A DNA stretch of 34,006 nt from an uncultured Clostridia bacterium (GCA_947628715.1 CANRAW010000012.1:1-34006), one strand, 5' to 3'. Positions 8,546 through 19,355 are shown, counted from the first letter of the stretch. Notes: a model not told the origin generated them from the letters alone. Translations and numbers: made by a program.

Positions 8546-9632
8546 AATTTACTTTTCCTATAACCGTATCTGGATTAAGACCAAATAAAATCTTAATTCT
8601 TCTAATCAATGTAGATATGAAATTATGCTTAACAACAACCAAATCTCTTATCTCAGTGTTTTTCTCGTCATATTTTTTCTCTAACTGCATCATTTTATCT
8701 ATATAATAATCATTATAGAAGTTATCCCCGTCAACATGACCAGTTACATTTTCAAATAAATATAATTTATTTCTATAGTTTTCAATCATTTTTGGAGAAT
8801 AAGCTAAATTTATTGCATTATCAAAATAACTTGTAAGTATTAACCTTTGCGTATTTACAAATAAATTTTTAATCTTTTCCTTTTGTTTTTCTATTTCTTT
8901 AAGAGTTTTCTTTATATAATAATCGTCTGTATCAAATTCCTGTAAATTAAAATATAATTCCTCCAATTTTGCTTGAATATCAACTAACAAATCTATATTT
9001 TTCTCTATAGTATAAAATACCTTTGGAGAAGTTAAAGAAATAAACTGCTCCTTAAAATTATTATTGGCATTTATTGTGCTATCAAACAAAACATCCTCAC
9101 CTATAACATAAGCCATCTGGCTCATAAGAGCACACTCTAAAGGATAATATGTTGGCGTATTAGTTATAAGCTCTATATCAAAATATTTAACACTCTCATA
9201 ATCTGCACCTATACATTTTGCCGCCATAAGTTGCACAGCTGCCTCGTTCATGCCAATTCCTGGCAAATCACCAGAAGTATAATCGCAAAGTCCAAGTCTA
9301 AGAATCGTTCCATCTTTATCACACATTTCTTGCAAATAATGAATACACTCATGTACAGCAACATCAGCAAGACTTTGCACTTCTAAATTATCTGCAAAAT
9401 ATATAGATTTATTTTTATAAAAATATTTAGCTGAAATGCCATTAGGAAGTTTAGCATAATACATATTAAGCCTAGATATGCTCATAAAAAGATTATTACT
9501 ATTTAAGTTCAAATGTGGAAATGCTTTAGCAATTTTATCTGCAACATTTTTAGACAAAGAATTAATAGTAAGTCTATCTAATTGCTCAATAACCTCTATT
9601 CCCTCTTTTTTCAAATCTCTTTTAATGCTCAT
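8544..9632 (-). CDS. uncharacterised HExxH (gluzincin-like) putative metalloprotease
   Basis: 362 residues; AGGAAGG precedes the ATG. I do not recognise a named family. Residues 94-98 read HECIH inside VAVHECIHYLQE, a zinc-metallopeptidase type HExxH. An Asn-Glu pair 31 residues further on (GIGMNEAAVQLMAA, Glu130) could be the third zinc ligand of the gluzincin pattern. There is no signal peptide or membrane segment, so the protein is probably cytoplasmic. Residues about 220-275 and 320-340 are charged and helical, perhaps coiled coil (LKEIEKQKEKIKNLF). It is transcribed divergently from the DnaB-like gene across a 227-base region with 11-bp-spaced repeats. A protease role is inferred from the motif only. 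Confidence 0.6.
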   Translation of the reverse strand: MSIKRDLKKEGIEVIEQLDRLTINSLSKNVADKIAKAFPHLNLNSNNLFMSISRLNMYYAKLPNGISAKYFYKNKSIYFADNLEVQSLADVAVHECIHYLQEMCDKDGTILRLGLCDYTSGDLPGIGMNEAAVQLMAAKCIGADYESVKYFDIELITNTPTYYPLECALMSQMAYVIGEDVLFDSTINANNNFKEQFISLTSPKVFYTIEKNIDLLVDIQAKLEELYFNLQEFDTDDYYIKKTLKEIEKQKEKIKNLFVNTQRLILTSYFDNAINLAYSPKMIENYRNKLYLFENVTGHVDGDNFYNDYYIDKMMQLEKKYDEKNTEIRDLVVVKHNFISTLIRRIKILFGLNPDTVIGKVN

Positions 9633-9662
9633 ACATCTTTTCCTTCCTAAGGTATACTAATT

Positions 9663-9693
9663 TGAAAAAGGAATTTCTTCCCTTTTCAAACTT
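9663..9693. repeat. imperfect inverted repeat in the HExxH gene leader
   Basis: TTTGAAAAAGG and CCCTTTTCAAA flank AATTTCTT. On the minus strand the hairpin lies some 30 bases upstream of the HExxH start and has no T-run, so it is more likely an operator or leader structure than a terminator. Confidence 0.4.
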
Positions 9694-9733
9694 TATCCTT
9701 TGTATTAGTATTAAAGATTATACTATATAATAT

Positions 9734-9772
9734 TTACATTATAATTACATTACTGTTACATTTTTATTACAT
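9734..9772. promoter_or_regulatory. four TTACAT direct repeats with an exact 11-bp period
   Basis: TTACAT begins at 9734, 9745, 9756 and 9767, each copy followed by 5 different bases. Repeats one helical turn apart are the layout of PhoP/PhoB-type operators (TTNACA repeats), which would suit a response regulator binding as stacked dimers. The array lies about 100 bases upstream of both divergent genes. The regulator is unknown. Confidence 0.5.
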
Positions 9773-9859
9773 TTTATTAATTTTCAATTATTATAGATTT
9801 TTCTTAATATTTATTATATAATTATCGTGTAAATTGCATAGAAAGGACTGTGATTAACC

Positions 9860-11671
9860 ATGAATCAAGAAGCAATAGATAAATTATATGAATTATTAGA
9901 GGAAATACCAATTACAACATCAAATAGAGCACAAGTAAGACATATAAAAGATTTACTTGACGAAAAAGACTTTGATGCTGCAATAAGCGAGCTAAGAACA
10001 TTAAAATATGAGCTAGCTTATGACGATGATGACCTTCCTCCTACCCCATTAGATAATAAACCTGTAGAGCCAACAAATAAAGTGTTTGAAAAAACACCAA
10101 AAGCTGTCCCTCAAAATCCAGAAGAAACCGAAAATGAAGAAGAAGAGCAAAAAGAGGAAACAGCATATCCTAAAGAATTAATGGACGAAGAACTAGAAGA
10201 AACATACATTGGTTTATTACTTACAGACCCAAAATCAATAAGTAGATACTATTTTGTATATGAAGATTGTTTCTTTGCAGATGAAACTATTTTAAATTTA
10301 TATAAAATGGTCTTATTCTCTGATGGTGAGGCTTACGCATCTGAGCTTGCAAAAAGTCATTTTAACTTTGCAAGAAACATAGATACAATCTACCCTCTAA
10401 AAGAAAGCTATAAGCTAAAAGTAAGAGGCAAAAAATATGATTTTGAAAAAATCTATGTTGAGCTTAGAAAGCTATTCATATTAAGGAAAAATTATAGAAG
10501 AATTCCAATAAAATATATTCAACAAAAAATTATAGACATAATAAACTACAAACTATATGACCAAATGTCAATAGAAGAAGTAGAAAGCGCAGTTAATCAA
10601 GCAGAAGTAACGTCAAAATTTAAGCAAGCCGTTTTAAATAAAGGCATGACAGACTTCTTAACATCTGGCAGTAATAACCTAGCAAACGGTCTCTCACTTC
10701 CCTTCCCTATTTTATCAAGCGTTTTCAAAGGCATAAGAAAAGGCGAAACAACAGCGTTTGCCATGCCATCAAACTCAGGTAAAAGTAGGTTCACAATAAA
10801 TCTTGCCGCATATTTAGCACTTGTTCATAAACAAAAAGTTTTAGTAATATCAAACGAAATGTCAGAAGAAAAAATGAAACTATGTTTATCTACAACCGTC
10901 ATAAATAACCCTGTAATACAAAAAATTCACGGTTATAAATTAAAAATAACTGAAGGAGAATTGCTAGAACTTAAATTTAGACCAGATAAAAAAGAAGAAG
11001 TCGAAGTTGACGAAAATGGTTATATATTAAAACATGATAAAGAAAGTCATGAAGATTTTATTGAAAGACTAAAAAAATACTCTTCGGACTTTAATAAAGT
11101 CCTTGCCGTTACTGATTTTATGGACAAGCAATTAAATAACTCTATACACTTTATTAATATAACAGACCACACAAACGACGAATTAAACAAAGTTATTAAA
11201 AACTATTATTATAAAGAACAAATGCAATACGTATTCTATGATACATTAAAAGCAGACACAGAGCACATTGGAAATAGTGACGAAGTTAAAAAAACAGCAA
11301 CTATTCTTTCAAACCTTGCACAAAACTTTAACATTTTCATTGGTTCAACTTTGCAACTTGTAGAAAGCCCTACCCCACCTTTGAACCTTGACGTAAATGC
11401 GTTATCAGCTAGTAGAACTGTTAAAGAGGTACTAGATACACTTTGCCTAATAAAACAAATACACAACGATTCATTACAAGATTATGAATATTCATTAAAT
11501 GAAGTAGACACAAAATTCTTCGACCTAGAGAAATTTGAAGACCCAGATGTAAGGTACTACGCTTGCGTTGTAGATAAAAATAGAGCAGGTGCAAAACCTA
11601 ATGTATTATTTAGATTAAACCTAGCTTACAATAGTTGGGAAGAGCTAGGATACCTTAGATTAAAACAATAA
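9860..11671 (+). CDS. divergent DnaB-like (RecA-fold) ATPase with an acidic N-terminal extension
   Basis: 603 residues; GAAAGGA precedes the ATG. Residues 1-55 are helical, and 85-112 are acidic and probably flexible. Residues about 110-152 (ELEETYIGLLLTDP...FFADETILNLYKMVLF) resemble the DnaB N-terminal domain. From about 265 there is a DnaB-like RecA core: Walker A AMPSNSGKS (301-309), the catalytic Glu in SNEMSEEKM (333), Walker B-like YVFYDTLKAD (457-466), GSTLQL (495-500) where DnaB has SQL, SASRTVKEVLD (516-526) in place of LRESGxIEQDAD, and KNRAGAK (574-580) in place of KNRNGPTG. About 100 residues separate the Walker A region from motif 3. This is a paralogue rather than the main replicative helicase. 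Its partner and role are unknown. Confidence 0.7.
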   Translation: MNQEAIDKLYELLEEIPITTSNRAQVRHIKDLLDEKDFDAAISELRTLKYELAYDDDDLPPTPLDNKPVEPTNKVFEKTPKAVPQNPEETENEEEEQKEETAYPKELMDEELEETYIGLLLTDPKSISRYYFVYEDCFFADETILNLYKMVLFSDGEAYASELAKSHFNFARNIDTIYPLKESYKLKVRGKKYDFEKIYVELRKLFILRKNYRRIPIKYIQQKIIDIINYKLYDQMSIEEVESAVNQAEVTSKFKQAVLNKGMTDFLTSGSNNLANGLSLPFPILSSVFKGIRKGETTAFAMPSNSGKSRFTINLAAYLALVHKQKVLVISNEMSEEKMKLCLSTTVINNPVIQKIHGYKLKITEGELLELKFRPDKKEEVEVDENGYILKHDKESHEDFIERLKKYSSDFNKVLAVTDFMDKQLNNSIHFINITDHTNDELNKVIKNYYYKEQMQYVFYDTLKADTEHIGNSDEVKKTATILSNLAQNFNIFIGSTLQLVESPTPPLNLDVNALSASRTVKEVLDTLCLIKQIHNDSLQDYEYSLNEVDTKFFDLEKFEDPDVRYYACVVDKNRAGAKPNVLFRLNLAYNSWEELGYLRLKQ

Positions 11672-11700
11672 TTGACTTTTATGTAATTCGGTATTATAAT
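11672..11700 (+). promoter_or_regulatory. promoter of the purNEC operon
   Basis: TTGACT (11672-11677), 17-base spacer, TATAAT (11695-11700), starting just after the DnaB-like stop codon. It separates purNEC from the upstream gene. No purine riboswitch fits in the ~65-base leader. Confidence 0.75.
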
Positions 11701-11770
11701 ATTTATATTGTTTTACGACACAATATCTAAATTTTTTACTGGTTTGTGCCTAGAAAGGAACGTGTATTTT

Positions 11771-12346
11771 ATGTATAATTTAGTAGTTTTTGCCTCTGGA
11801 AATGGTACAACCTTACAAGCAATAATTGATGCAATAGAGACAAAAAATTTAGACGCAAATATTGCTTTAGTCGTTTCTAATAATCCTAATGCCTACGCCC
11901 TAGAAAGAGCTAAAAAAGCTAATATTCCAACTTATGTAATAAAAGAAAAAGAAACAGACAAAATCGATGATGAGTTATGTGATGTACTTTCAAAAATTGA
12001 TGTAAATTTAATCGTACTTGCTGGATATTTGAAACTTGTAGGTAAAAAACTTATATCAAAATATACAATCATTAATACTCACCCATCATTGCTTCCAAAA
12101 TATGGTGGTAAAGGTATGTATGGCATGAACGTACATAAAGCAGTAATCGAAGCTAAAGAAACACATAGTGGAGTTACATTACACTACGTCAATTCAGAAT
12201 ACGACAGAGGTTCAACAATAATGCAAACAGTAGTTAAAGTTTTACCAAATGACACACCAGAAGACTTAGCCTCTCGTGTACAATCAGCTGAAAAAATACA
12301 ACTAATAGAGGTTTTAAAAGCATTTGTTTCTGGAAAGCATTTTTAA
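11771..12346 (+). CDS. purN: phosphoribosylglycinamide formyltransferase
   Basis: 191 residues from the ATG at 11771, which has AGAAAGGA upstream and gives the family start MYNLVVFASGNGTTLQAII. It transfers a formyl group from 10-formyl-THF to GAR (third step of purine synthesis). The active-site region NTHPSLLPKYGGKGMYG (Asn and His of the catalytic triad) and the later SGVTLHYVNSEYDRGSTI with its Asp are intact. It is the first gene of purN-purE-purC; 23 bases separate it from purE. Confidence 0.96.
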   Translation: MYNLVVFASGNGTTLQAIIDAIETKNLDANIALVVSNNPNAYALERAKKANIPTYVIKEKETDKIDDELCDVLSKIDVNLIVLAGYLKLVGKKLISKYTIINTHPSLLPKYGGKGMYGMNVHKAVIEAKETHSGVTLHYVNSEYDRGSTIMQTVVKVLPNDTPEDLASRVQSAEKIQLIEVLKAFVSGKHF

Positions 12347-12369
12347 ATAAATTAATGGAGGTTTTATTT

Positions 12370-12894
12370 ATGAAACAAAACGTTGATGTTGCAATCATAA
12401 TGGGAAGCGACTCAGATTTACCTATCATGAAAGACGCAGCAAAATTTTTAGACGAAATGGGAATATCTTATGAAATGACAATACTCTCTGTACATAGATG
12501 CCCAGAATCTGCATTTGAATATGCAAAAAGTCTAAAAGAAAGAAAAGTCAAAGTTATAATTGCAGGTGCAGGAGGAGCAGCACATCTTCCTGGAGTATTC
12601 GCAGCACAAGTACCATGCCCAGTTATAGGTGTTCCTATAATGTCTAAAACACTAAATGGAGTAGACTCACTTTACTCTATAGTTCAGATGCCATCAGGTA
12701 TACCTGTTGCAACTGTTGCAATAAATGGTGCAAAAAACGCTGGAATTCTTGCTGCAACAATTATTTCTACATCTGACGAAAATATTTATAAAAAGATTTG
12801 TGAATTCAAAGAATCTCTTAACACTGGCGTTCTAAAGAAAAATGAAAAACTACAAGAAATTGGTTATGAAGAATATCTTAAACAAATGAAATAA
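12370..12894 (+). CDS. purE: N5-carboxyaminoimidazole ribonucleotide mutase (PurE class I)
   Basis: 174 residues. The ATG at 12370 follows GGAGG; the ATG at 12355 would place the binding site inside the gene and is rejected. It shifts the carboxylate of N5-CAIR to give CAIR. Family motifs are IIMGSDSDLPIM, VIIAGAGGAAHLPGVFA and DSLYSIVQMPSGIPVATVAI. The usual SAHRTP loop reads SVHRCP, a mild variation that keeps the His. No purK is in the window; it would be needed if the mutase route is used. Confidence 0.95.
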   Translation: MKQNVDVAIIMGSDSDLPIMKDAAKFLDEMGISYEMTILSVHRCPESAFEYAKSLKERKVKVIIAGAGGAAHLPGVFAAQVPCPVIGVPIMSKTLNGVDSLYSIVQMPSGIPVATVAINGAKNAGILAATIISTSDENIYKKICEFKESLNTGVLKKNEKLQEIGYEEYLKQMK

Positions 12895-12921
12895 TTTATA
12901 TTTTTAGAAAGGATTGATTTT

Positions 12922-13770
12922 ATGAAAAAAATAAGTAGCGGAAAAGTACGTGAAATCTATGAAGTAGACGACGATAAACTTATGCTTGTTGTATCAGACA
13001 GAATATCTGCATTTGATGTTATTCTCCCTACACCTGTGCAAGACAAAGGAAAAGTATTAAACAGAATATCTGAATTTTGGTTTGAATATGTTAAAGACAT
13101 AATTCCAAATCATATCATAACAACAAAATTTGAAGAATTTCCAGAAGAATTCAAAAAAGAGGAATTTAGAGATAGAAGTATGTTAGTAAAAAAACTAAAA
13201 ATGCTACCTATTGAGTGCATAGTAAGAGGATATCTTACAGGTTCTGGATGGAAAAGTTACCAAGAAACAGGCAGTGTTTGCGGTATAAAACTTCCAGAAG
13301 GACTTAGAGAATCCGAAAAACTTCCTGAACCAATTTTTACTCCTACAACAAAGGCAAAAGAAGGCCATGACGAAAATATTAGTTTCGAAGAAGTATCAAA
13401 ACTAATTGGAAAAGAATTAGCAGAAAAAGTTAGAGCTAAAACAATAGAAATATATCAAAAATGTGCAGACTATGCTAAAACAAAAGGCATAATTATAGCA
13501 GACACAAAATTTGAATTCGGATTAGACGAAAATGGAGAATTAGTTTTAGGAGACGAAGTCCTAACACCTGATTCTAGCAGATTTTGGCCAGCAGACGAAT
13601 ACGAAGTTGGAAGATCTCAAAAAAGTTTTGATAAACAATATATGAGAGACTGGCTAAAGCAAAATAAATGGGATGCCCAAAATCCTACACCAATTCCTGA
13701 AGATGTAATTAATACAACTAGAAATAAATACATAGAAGCATTTGAAAGAATAACAGGAAAGAAATTTTAA
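12922..13770 (+). CDS. purC: phosphoribosylaminoimidazole-succinocarboxamide (SAICAR) synthase
   Basis: 282 residues with AGAAAGGA before the ATG, 27 bases after purE. It condenses CAIR with aspartate using ATP. N-terminal SSGKVREIYEV is the nucleotide-binding start. DRISAFDVILPTPVQDKG, VRGYLTGSGWKSY, then EVLTPDSSRFWPADEY and the closing FDKQYMRDWL match the family. The length matches the longer ~290-residue subtype rather than the ~235-residue form. Confidence 0.97.
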   Translation: MKKISSGKVREIYEVDDDKLMLVVSDRISAFDVILPTPVQDKGKVLNRISEFWFEYVKDIIPNHIITTKFEEFPEEFKKEEFRDRSMLVKKLKMLPIECIVRGYLTGSGWKSYQETGSVCGIKLPEGLRESEKLPEPIFTPTTKAKEGHDENISFEEVSKLIGKELAEKVRAKTIEIYQKCADYAKTKGIIIADTKFEFGLDENGELVLGDEVLTPDSSRFWPADEYEVGRSQKSFDKQYMRDWLKQNKWDAQNPTPIPEDVINTTRNKYIEAFERITGKKF

Positions 13771-13773
13771 AGA

Positions 13774-13812
13774 AAAAAAGCTAATACATTTTATTAATGT
13801 ATTAGCTTTTTT
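13774..13812. terminator. terminator between convergent purC and purB
   Basis: AAAGCTAATACATT and AATGTATTAGCTTT form a 14-bp stem with a short TTATT loop, T-rich on one side and A-rich on the other, so it works for both genes. Confidence 0.85.
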
Positions 13813-13826
13813 ATGTATTTATATCA

Positions 13827-15257
13827 TTAAACATTAACTTCTACACTTATGTTCTTTATTAAATCTCCATATTTTTCAAGCACTGGGTCAACCTCTTCTT
13901 TTATAAATTCTTCTACTTGATTACTTGCTCTACCACATAATCCGTCCGGATTTAATATTTTAAGTATCTCCTCTTTTGTTAAACCAAAGCTCTTATCATT
14001 TGCAATTCTATCAACTAAATCATTTGGTCTACCAAATTCCTTAACCTCTCTTGCCGCTTCCATCGAATATACTCTTATCTTCTCATGTAATTCTTGTCTA
14101 TCCCCACCTTTTAAAACTGAATTCATAAGAATTTCCTCAGTTCCCATGAAAGGAAGCTCTTGCATTAAATTTGTTTTAATTACGTTTTTATATACGACGA
14201 TTTCAGACGAAATATTTGCATAAAGGATAAGTATACTATCTACTGCTAAAAATGCCTCAGGAACGCAAATACGTTTGTTAGCGGAGTCGTCTAGTGTTCT
14301 CTCTAGCCATTGAGTTGCAGCAGTAATTGCTGGGTCTTGTGCAATTACCATTACATGTCTTGAAAGTGAATTAATTCTTTCACTTCTCATAGGGTTTCTT
14401 TTATATGCCATTGCAGAAGAACCTATCTGTCCTTTTTCAAAAGGCTCCTCAAGTTCTTTTTCATGTTGTAATAATCTCATATCATTTGCAAATTTAGAGC
14501 AACTTTGAGCTATACTACTTAAAACATTTAAAACTCTTGAATCAAGTTTTCTTGTATATGTTTGACCAGATACTGCAAAAACCTTATCAAATCCCATTTT
14601 TTGAGCAACAAGTTTATCAAGTTTTTTTACCTTTTCCTCATCTTTAAATAATTTCATAAAGCTCTCTTGTGTTCCAGTTGTTCCCTTGCATCCTCTTAAT
14701 TTCATAGAGCTTTGTACAAACTCTAATTCCTCTAAGTCCTCTAACAAATCTTGCATCCAAAGTGTTGCCCTTTTTCCAACAGTTGTAAGCTGTGCAGGTT
14801 GAAAATGTGTATATCCAAGGCATGTTACATCTTTATTTTTTAATGCAAAATCTTTTAAATTCTTTATTACCAACACTAACTTTTGTTTAATAATTTCTAA
14901 TGCCCTACTCATTAATATAATATCAGCATTATCAGTTACAAAGCATGATGTAGCGCCTAAGTGAATTATTCCTTTAGCAGAAGGGCATTTTGTACCAAAC
15001 TCGTAAACATGTGCCATAACATCATGTCTACACTCACTCTCCCTTTTTGCGACAACATCATAATCTATATCATCCACATGTGCTTTCATTTCAGCGATTT
15101 GCTCATCTGTAATATTTATGCCAAGCTCTTTTTCCGTCTCAGCAAGTGCCACCCAAAGTCTTCTCCAAGTTCCATATTTTGAGTCAGCAGACCAAACTTC
15201 GTTCATTTCTTTACTTGGATACCTACCACTTAATGGTGTAACATATATTTTTTCCAT
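13827..15257 (-). CDS. purB: adenylosuccinate lyase
   Basis: 476 residues from the ATG at 15257 (AGAGG upstream; protein begins MEKIYVTPLSGRYPS). It cleaves SAICAR and adenylosuccinate, so it works both in the main pathway after purC and on the AMP branch with purA. Family motifs are HDVMAHVYEF, GATSCFVTDNAD, TCLGYTHFQPAQ and the signature loop GSSAMAYKRNPMRSER (about residues 274-289). It is divergent from purA with back-to-back promoters. Confidence 0.96.
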   Translation of the reverse strand: MEKIYVTPLSGRYPSKEMNEVWSADSKYGTWRRLWVALAETEKELGINITDEQIAEMKAHVDDIDYDVVAKRESECRHDVMAHVYEFGTKCPSAKGIIHLGATSCFVTDNADIILMSRALEIIKQKLVLVIKNLKDFALKNKDVTCLGYTHFQPAQLTTVGKRATLWMQDLLEDLEELEFVQSSMKLRGCKGTTGTQESFMKLFKDEEKVKKLDKLVAQKMGFDKVFAVSGQTYTRKLDSRVLNVLSSIAQSCSKFANDMRLLQHEKELEEPFEKGQIGSSAMAYKRNPMRSERINSLSRHVMVIAQDPAITAATQWLERTLDDSANKRICVPEAFLAVDSILILYANISSEIVVYKNVIKTNLMQELPFMGTEEILMNSVLKGGDRQELHEKIRVYSMEAAREVKEFGRPNDLVDRIANDKSFGLTKEEILKILNPDGLCGRASNQVEEFIKEEVDPVLEKYGDLIKNISVEVNV

Positions 15258-15297
15258 TAAAATTACCTCTCTATATCTATAAATTTGAACAACACAT

Positions 15298-15326
15298 ATT
15301 TTATCACATTTTCTCGTATTTTGCAA
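15298..15326 (-). promoter_or_regulatory. promoter of purB
   Basis: Read on the minus strand: TTGCAA (15326-15321), 17-base spacer, TAAAAT (15303-15298). Its -35 box lies 6 bases from the -35 box of purA, so the two promoters could be co-regulated. Confidence 0.65.
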
Positions 15327-15332
15327 TGAGTA

Positions 15333-15366
15333 TTGACTTTTTTTAACATTTGTATAATAATATAAT
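15333..15366 (+). promoter_or_regulatory. predicted promoter of purA
   Basis: TTGACT at 15333-15338. The -10 is ambiguous among overlapping AT-rich boxes (AATAAT at 17-base spacing, TATAAT at 14 or 22). Confidence 0.45.
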
Positions 15367-15397
15367 TGTTAAATAATCTTTTTAAAAGTATTTTTAA

Positions 15398-16699
<1,302 letters not shown>

Positions 16700-16705
16700 A
16701 GCAAA

Positions 16706-16740
16706 ACTAAACCCCAGAATAATCTGGGGTTTTTCTTTTA
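16706..16740. terminator. terminator between convergent purA and adhE
   Basis: ACCCCAGA and TCTGGGGT form an 8-bp stem around ATAA, followed by TTTTCTTTT. The adhE stop codon lies immediately beyond. Confidence 0.8.
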
Positions 16741-16741
16741 C

Positions 16742-19355
16742 TTAAATATTTTTTCCATAATATGCGTCAAGTAAGATTTGTTTTAACTCTGTAACTAATG
16801 GAAGTCTAGGATTTGCAGTTGTACATTGGTCTTCAAATGCCTTTTCAACTAATTCGTCTATCTTTGATAAGAATTCTTTTTCATTAATGCCTTCCTCTTT
16901 TAATGTACTTGGAATTCCAAGTTTTTGATTCATTTCTTGTATTGCTTTTATTAATGAATTAACTCCCTCTTCTGTCGTAGAACATTTTAAACCTAATCTC
17001 TTAGCAAGGTCTGCATATTTTTGGTCTGCTATGAAATATTCATATTTAGGGAAAGATACAAACTTTGTAGGTTTTGTACTATTGTATTTTATAACATAAG
17101 GAAGAATTATTGCATTAGCTCTACCATGTGCAATATGGAATTCTCCTCCAAGTTTGTGAGCAAGTGAGTGGTTAATTCCTAAGAAAGCATTTGTGAAAGC
17201 CATACCAGCAATACAACTTGCATTGTGCATTTTTTCACGAGCAACTCTATTAGTTCCATCTTCATAAGCAACTGGTAAATAATTAAATACTAATTCAACA
17301 GCCTTTTCTGCCAAACCATCAGTATAATCAGATGCCATATTTGATACATAGCTCTCAATTGCATGTGTTAAAACATCCATACCAGTATCTGCTGTAATTT
17401 TCTTTGGCAAGCTCATTACTAAATCTGGGTCAACAATTGCTATATCTGGAGTTAACTCATAATCTGCTAATGGGTACTTAATATTTTTCTTTTTATCTGT
17501 TATAACTGCAAAAGATGTAACCTCTGAACCTGTTCCAGAAGTTGTAGGAATTGCAACTAATTTTGCTTTTTCTCCAAGTTTAGGGAATTTATAAGTACGT
17601 TTTCTTATATCCATAAATTTAAGTTTTAATCCCTCAACATCTGCCTCTGGATGCTCATAGAATAGCCACATTCCCTTAGCTGCATCTATTGCACTTCCTC
17701 CACCTAATGCTATAATTACATCAGGATGGAATTTATTCATAGAATCTATTCCTCTTTTTATTGTATCAAAAGATGGATCTGGTTCAACTTCTGCAAATAT
17801 CTCTGAGTGAACATATTCATTTCTCTTTCTTAAATGATATAATATTTTATCAACATATCCAAGTTTTACCATTGATTCGTCTGTTACTATAAAGGCTCTT
17901 GTTATATTTGGCATTTTCTCTAAATATCCAATTGAACCTGCTTCAAAATATATTTTTTCTGGAACTTTAAACCACTGCATATTTACCCTTCTCTTTGCTA
18001 CTCTTTTTATATTTATTAAGTTTACTGATGATACATTTGCTGTTGTAGAATTTCCACCGAAAGTTCCACAACCAAGTGTTAATGATGGCATATTTGTATT
18101 ATATATATCACCAATTGCGCCATGTGTTGATGGAGAATTTACTATAATTCTTCCTACTTTTACTCTCTTTGAAAATTCTTGTATGGTTTCTTCATCTTCT
18201 GAGTGAATAACTGCTGAATGTCCAAGTCCGCCGTACTCAATTAATCTTTCAGCTAAATCTATTCCCTTATCTCTATCTGAAACTGTATAATAAGCTAAAA
18301 CTGGGCTTAATTTTTCTTTAGAGAAAGGATGACCTGGTCCTACACCAGTTTGTGGAACAACTAACACCTTTGTATTTTTAGGTATTTCAATTCCAGCACT
18401 CTTTGCTATATTATATGGGCTTTGTCCTGCAATTTCTGAATTCAATTTTTCCTCTTTAAACATAGCTTTTTCTAGCTTTTCAGTCTCAGCTTTTGTTAGG
18501 AAATAGCAATCTGCCTCCTTCATAAGTTTTTCAAACTCTTTTGCAATCTCCTTATCAACTATTACAGCCTGTTCAGATGCACATATCATACCATTATCAA
18601 ATGATTTTGAAAGAACTAAATCAGTTACAGATGTCTTTAATTTTGCAGTTTTATCTATATAACAAGGAACATTTCCGTGGTCCAACGCCAAGTGCTGGCT
18701 TTCCACAAGAATATGCAGATTTTACCATACCTGTTCCACCTGTTGCAAGAATAAGATTTACATCAGGGTGATTCATTAATGCAGTTGTAGCTGCAACTGA
18801 TGGCTCCTCAATCCATAATATACAATCTTCTGGTGCGCCAGCTTCTATTGCTGCATCTCTTACTATTGTAGCTGCTGCAACACTACATTTTTGCGCTGAT
18901 GGGTGAAAACCGAAAATTATTACATTTCTTGTTTTTGCAGCAATTATAGATTTAAACATTGTTGTAGATGTAGGATTTGTTACTGGTGTAACACCTGCAA
19001 TAATTCCGATTGGCTCTGCAATTTCTTCATATCCCTCTTCTTCGTTATCATTTATTACTCCTACAGTTTTATCATATTTTATACTATGATAAACATATTC
19101 AGAAGCAAACATATTCTTAGTTATCTTATCTTCATAAATACCTCTTTTTGTTTCTTCAACAGCCATTTTTGCAAGTTTCATGTGATTTTCAAGACCTGCC
19201 ATAGCCATCTTTTTCGTTATGTTATCAACTGTTTCTTGATCTAGCTCCATGTACTTTTTAGATGCAACTTTTGCTCTTTTTATCAAATTATCAATCATCT
19301 CTTGTACATGTTTCTGCTCTGCTTCAGTCATTTCTTTTGCCATACTATATTTCAC
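16742..19355 (-). CDS. adhE: bifunctional acetaldehyde-CoA/alcohol dehydrogenase, split by a +1 frameshift at CGG
   Basis: The gene is read in two pieces: 19355-18678 (226 codons) and, after skipping one C at 18677, 18676-16742 (644 codons). Together they make 870 residues, the normal AdhE length. It reduces acetyl-CoA through acetaldehyde to ethanol and regenerates NAD+. The N-terminal ALDH domain has GIIAGVTPVTNPTSTT and the catalytic Cys in NGMICASEQ (about 258). The Fe-ADH domain has GGGSAIDAAKG and the metal-binding AIESY and INHSLAHKLGGEFHIAHGRAN motifs. The break falls in the conserved GVGPGNVPCY: the DNA reads GGA CCA CGG AAA, while GGA CCA (C) GGA AAT restores it. Everything else is intact, which argues against a decayed gene. 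Programmed recoding, a quadruplet codon or a sequencing error are the options. The promoter is perfect (TTGACA-17-TATAAT). Confidence 0.9.

Noticed and set aside
11701-11770. Purine riboswitch before purN
   Set aside because: The leader is about 65 bases and lacks the conserved three-way-junction elements.
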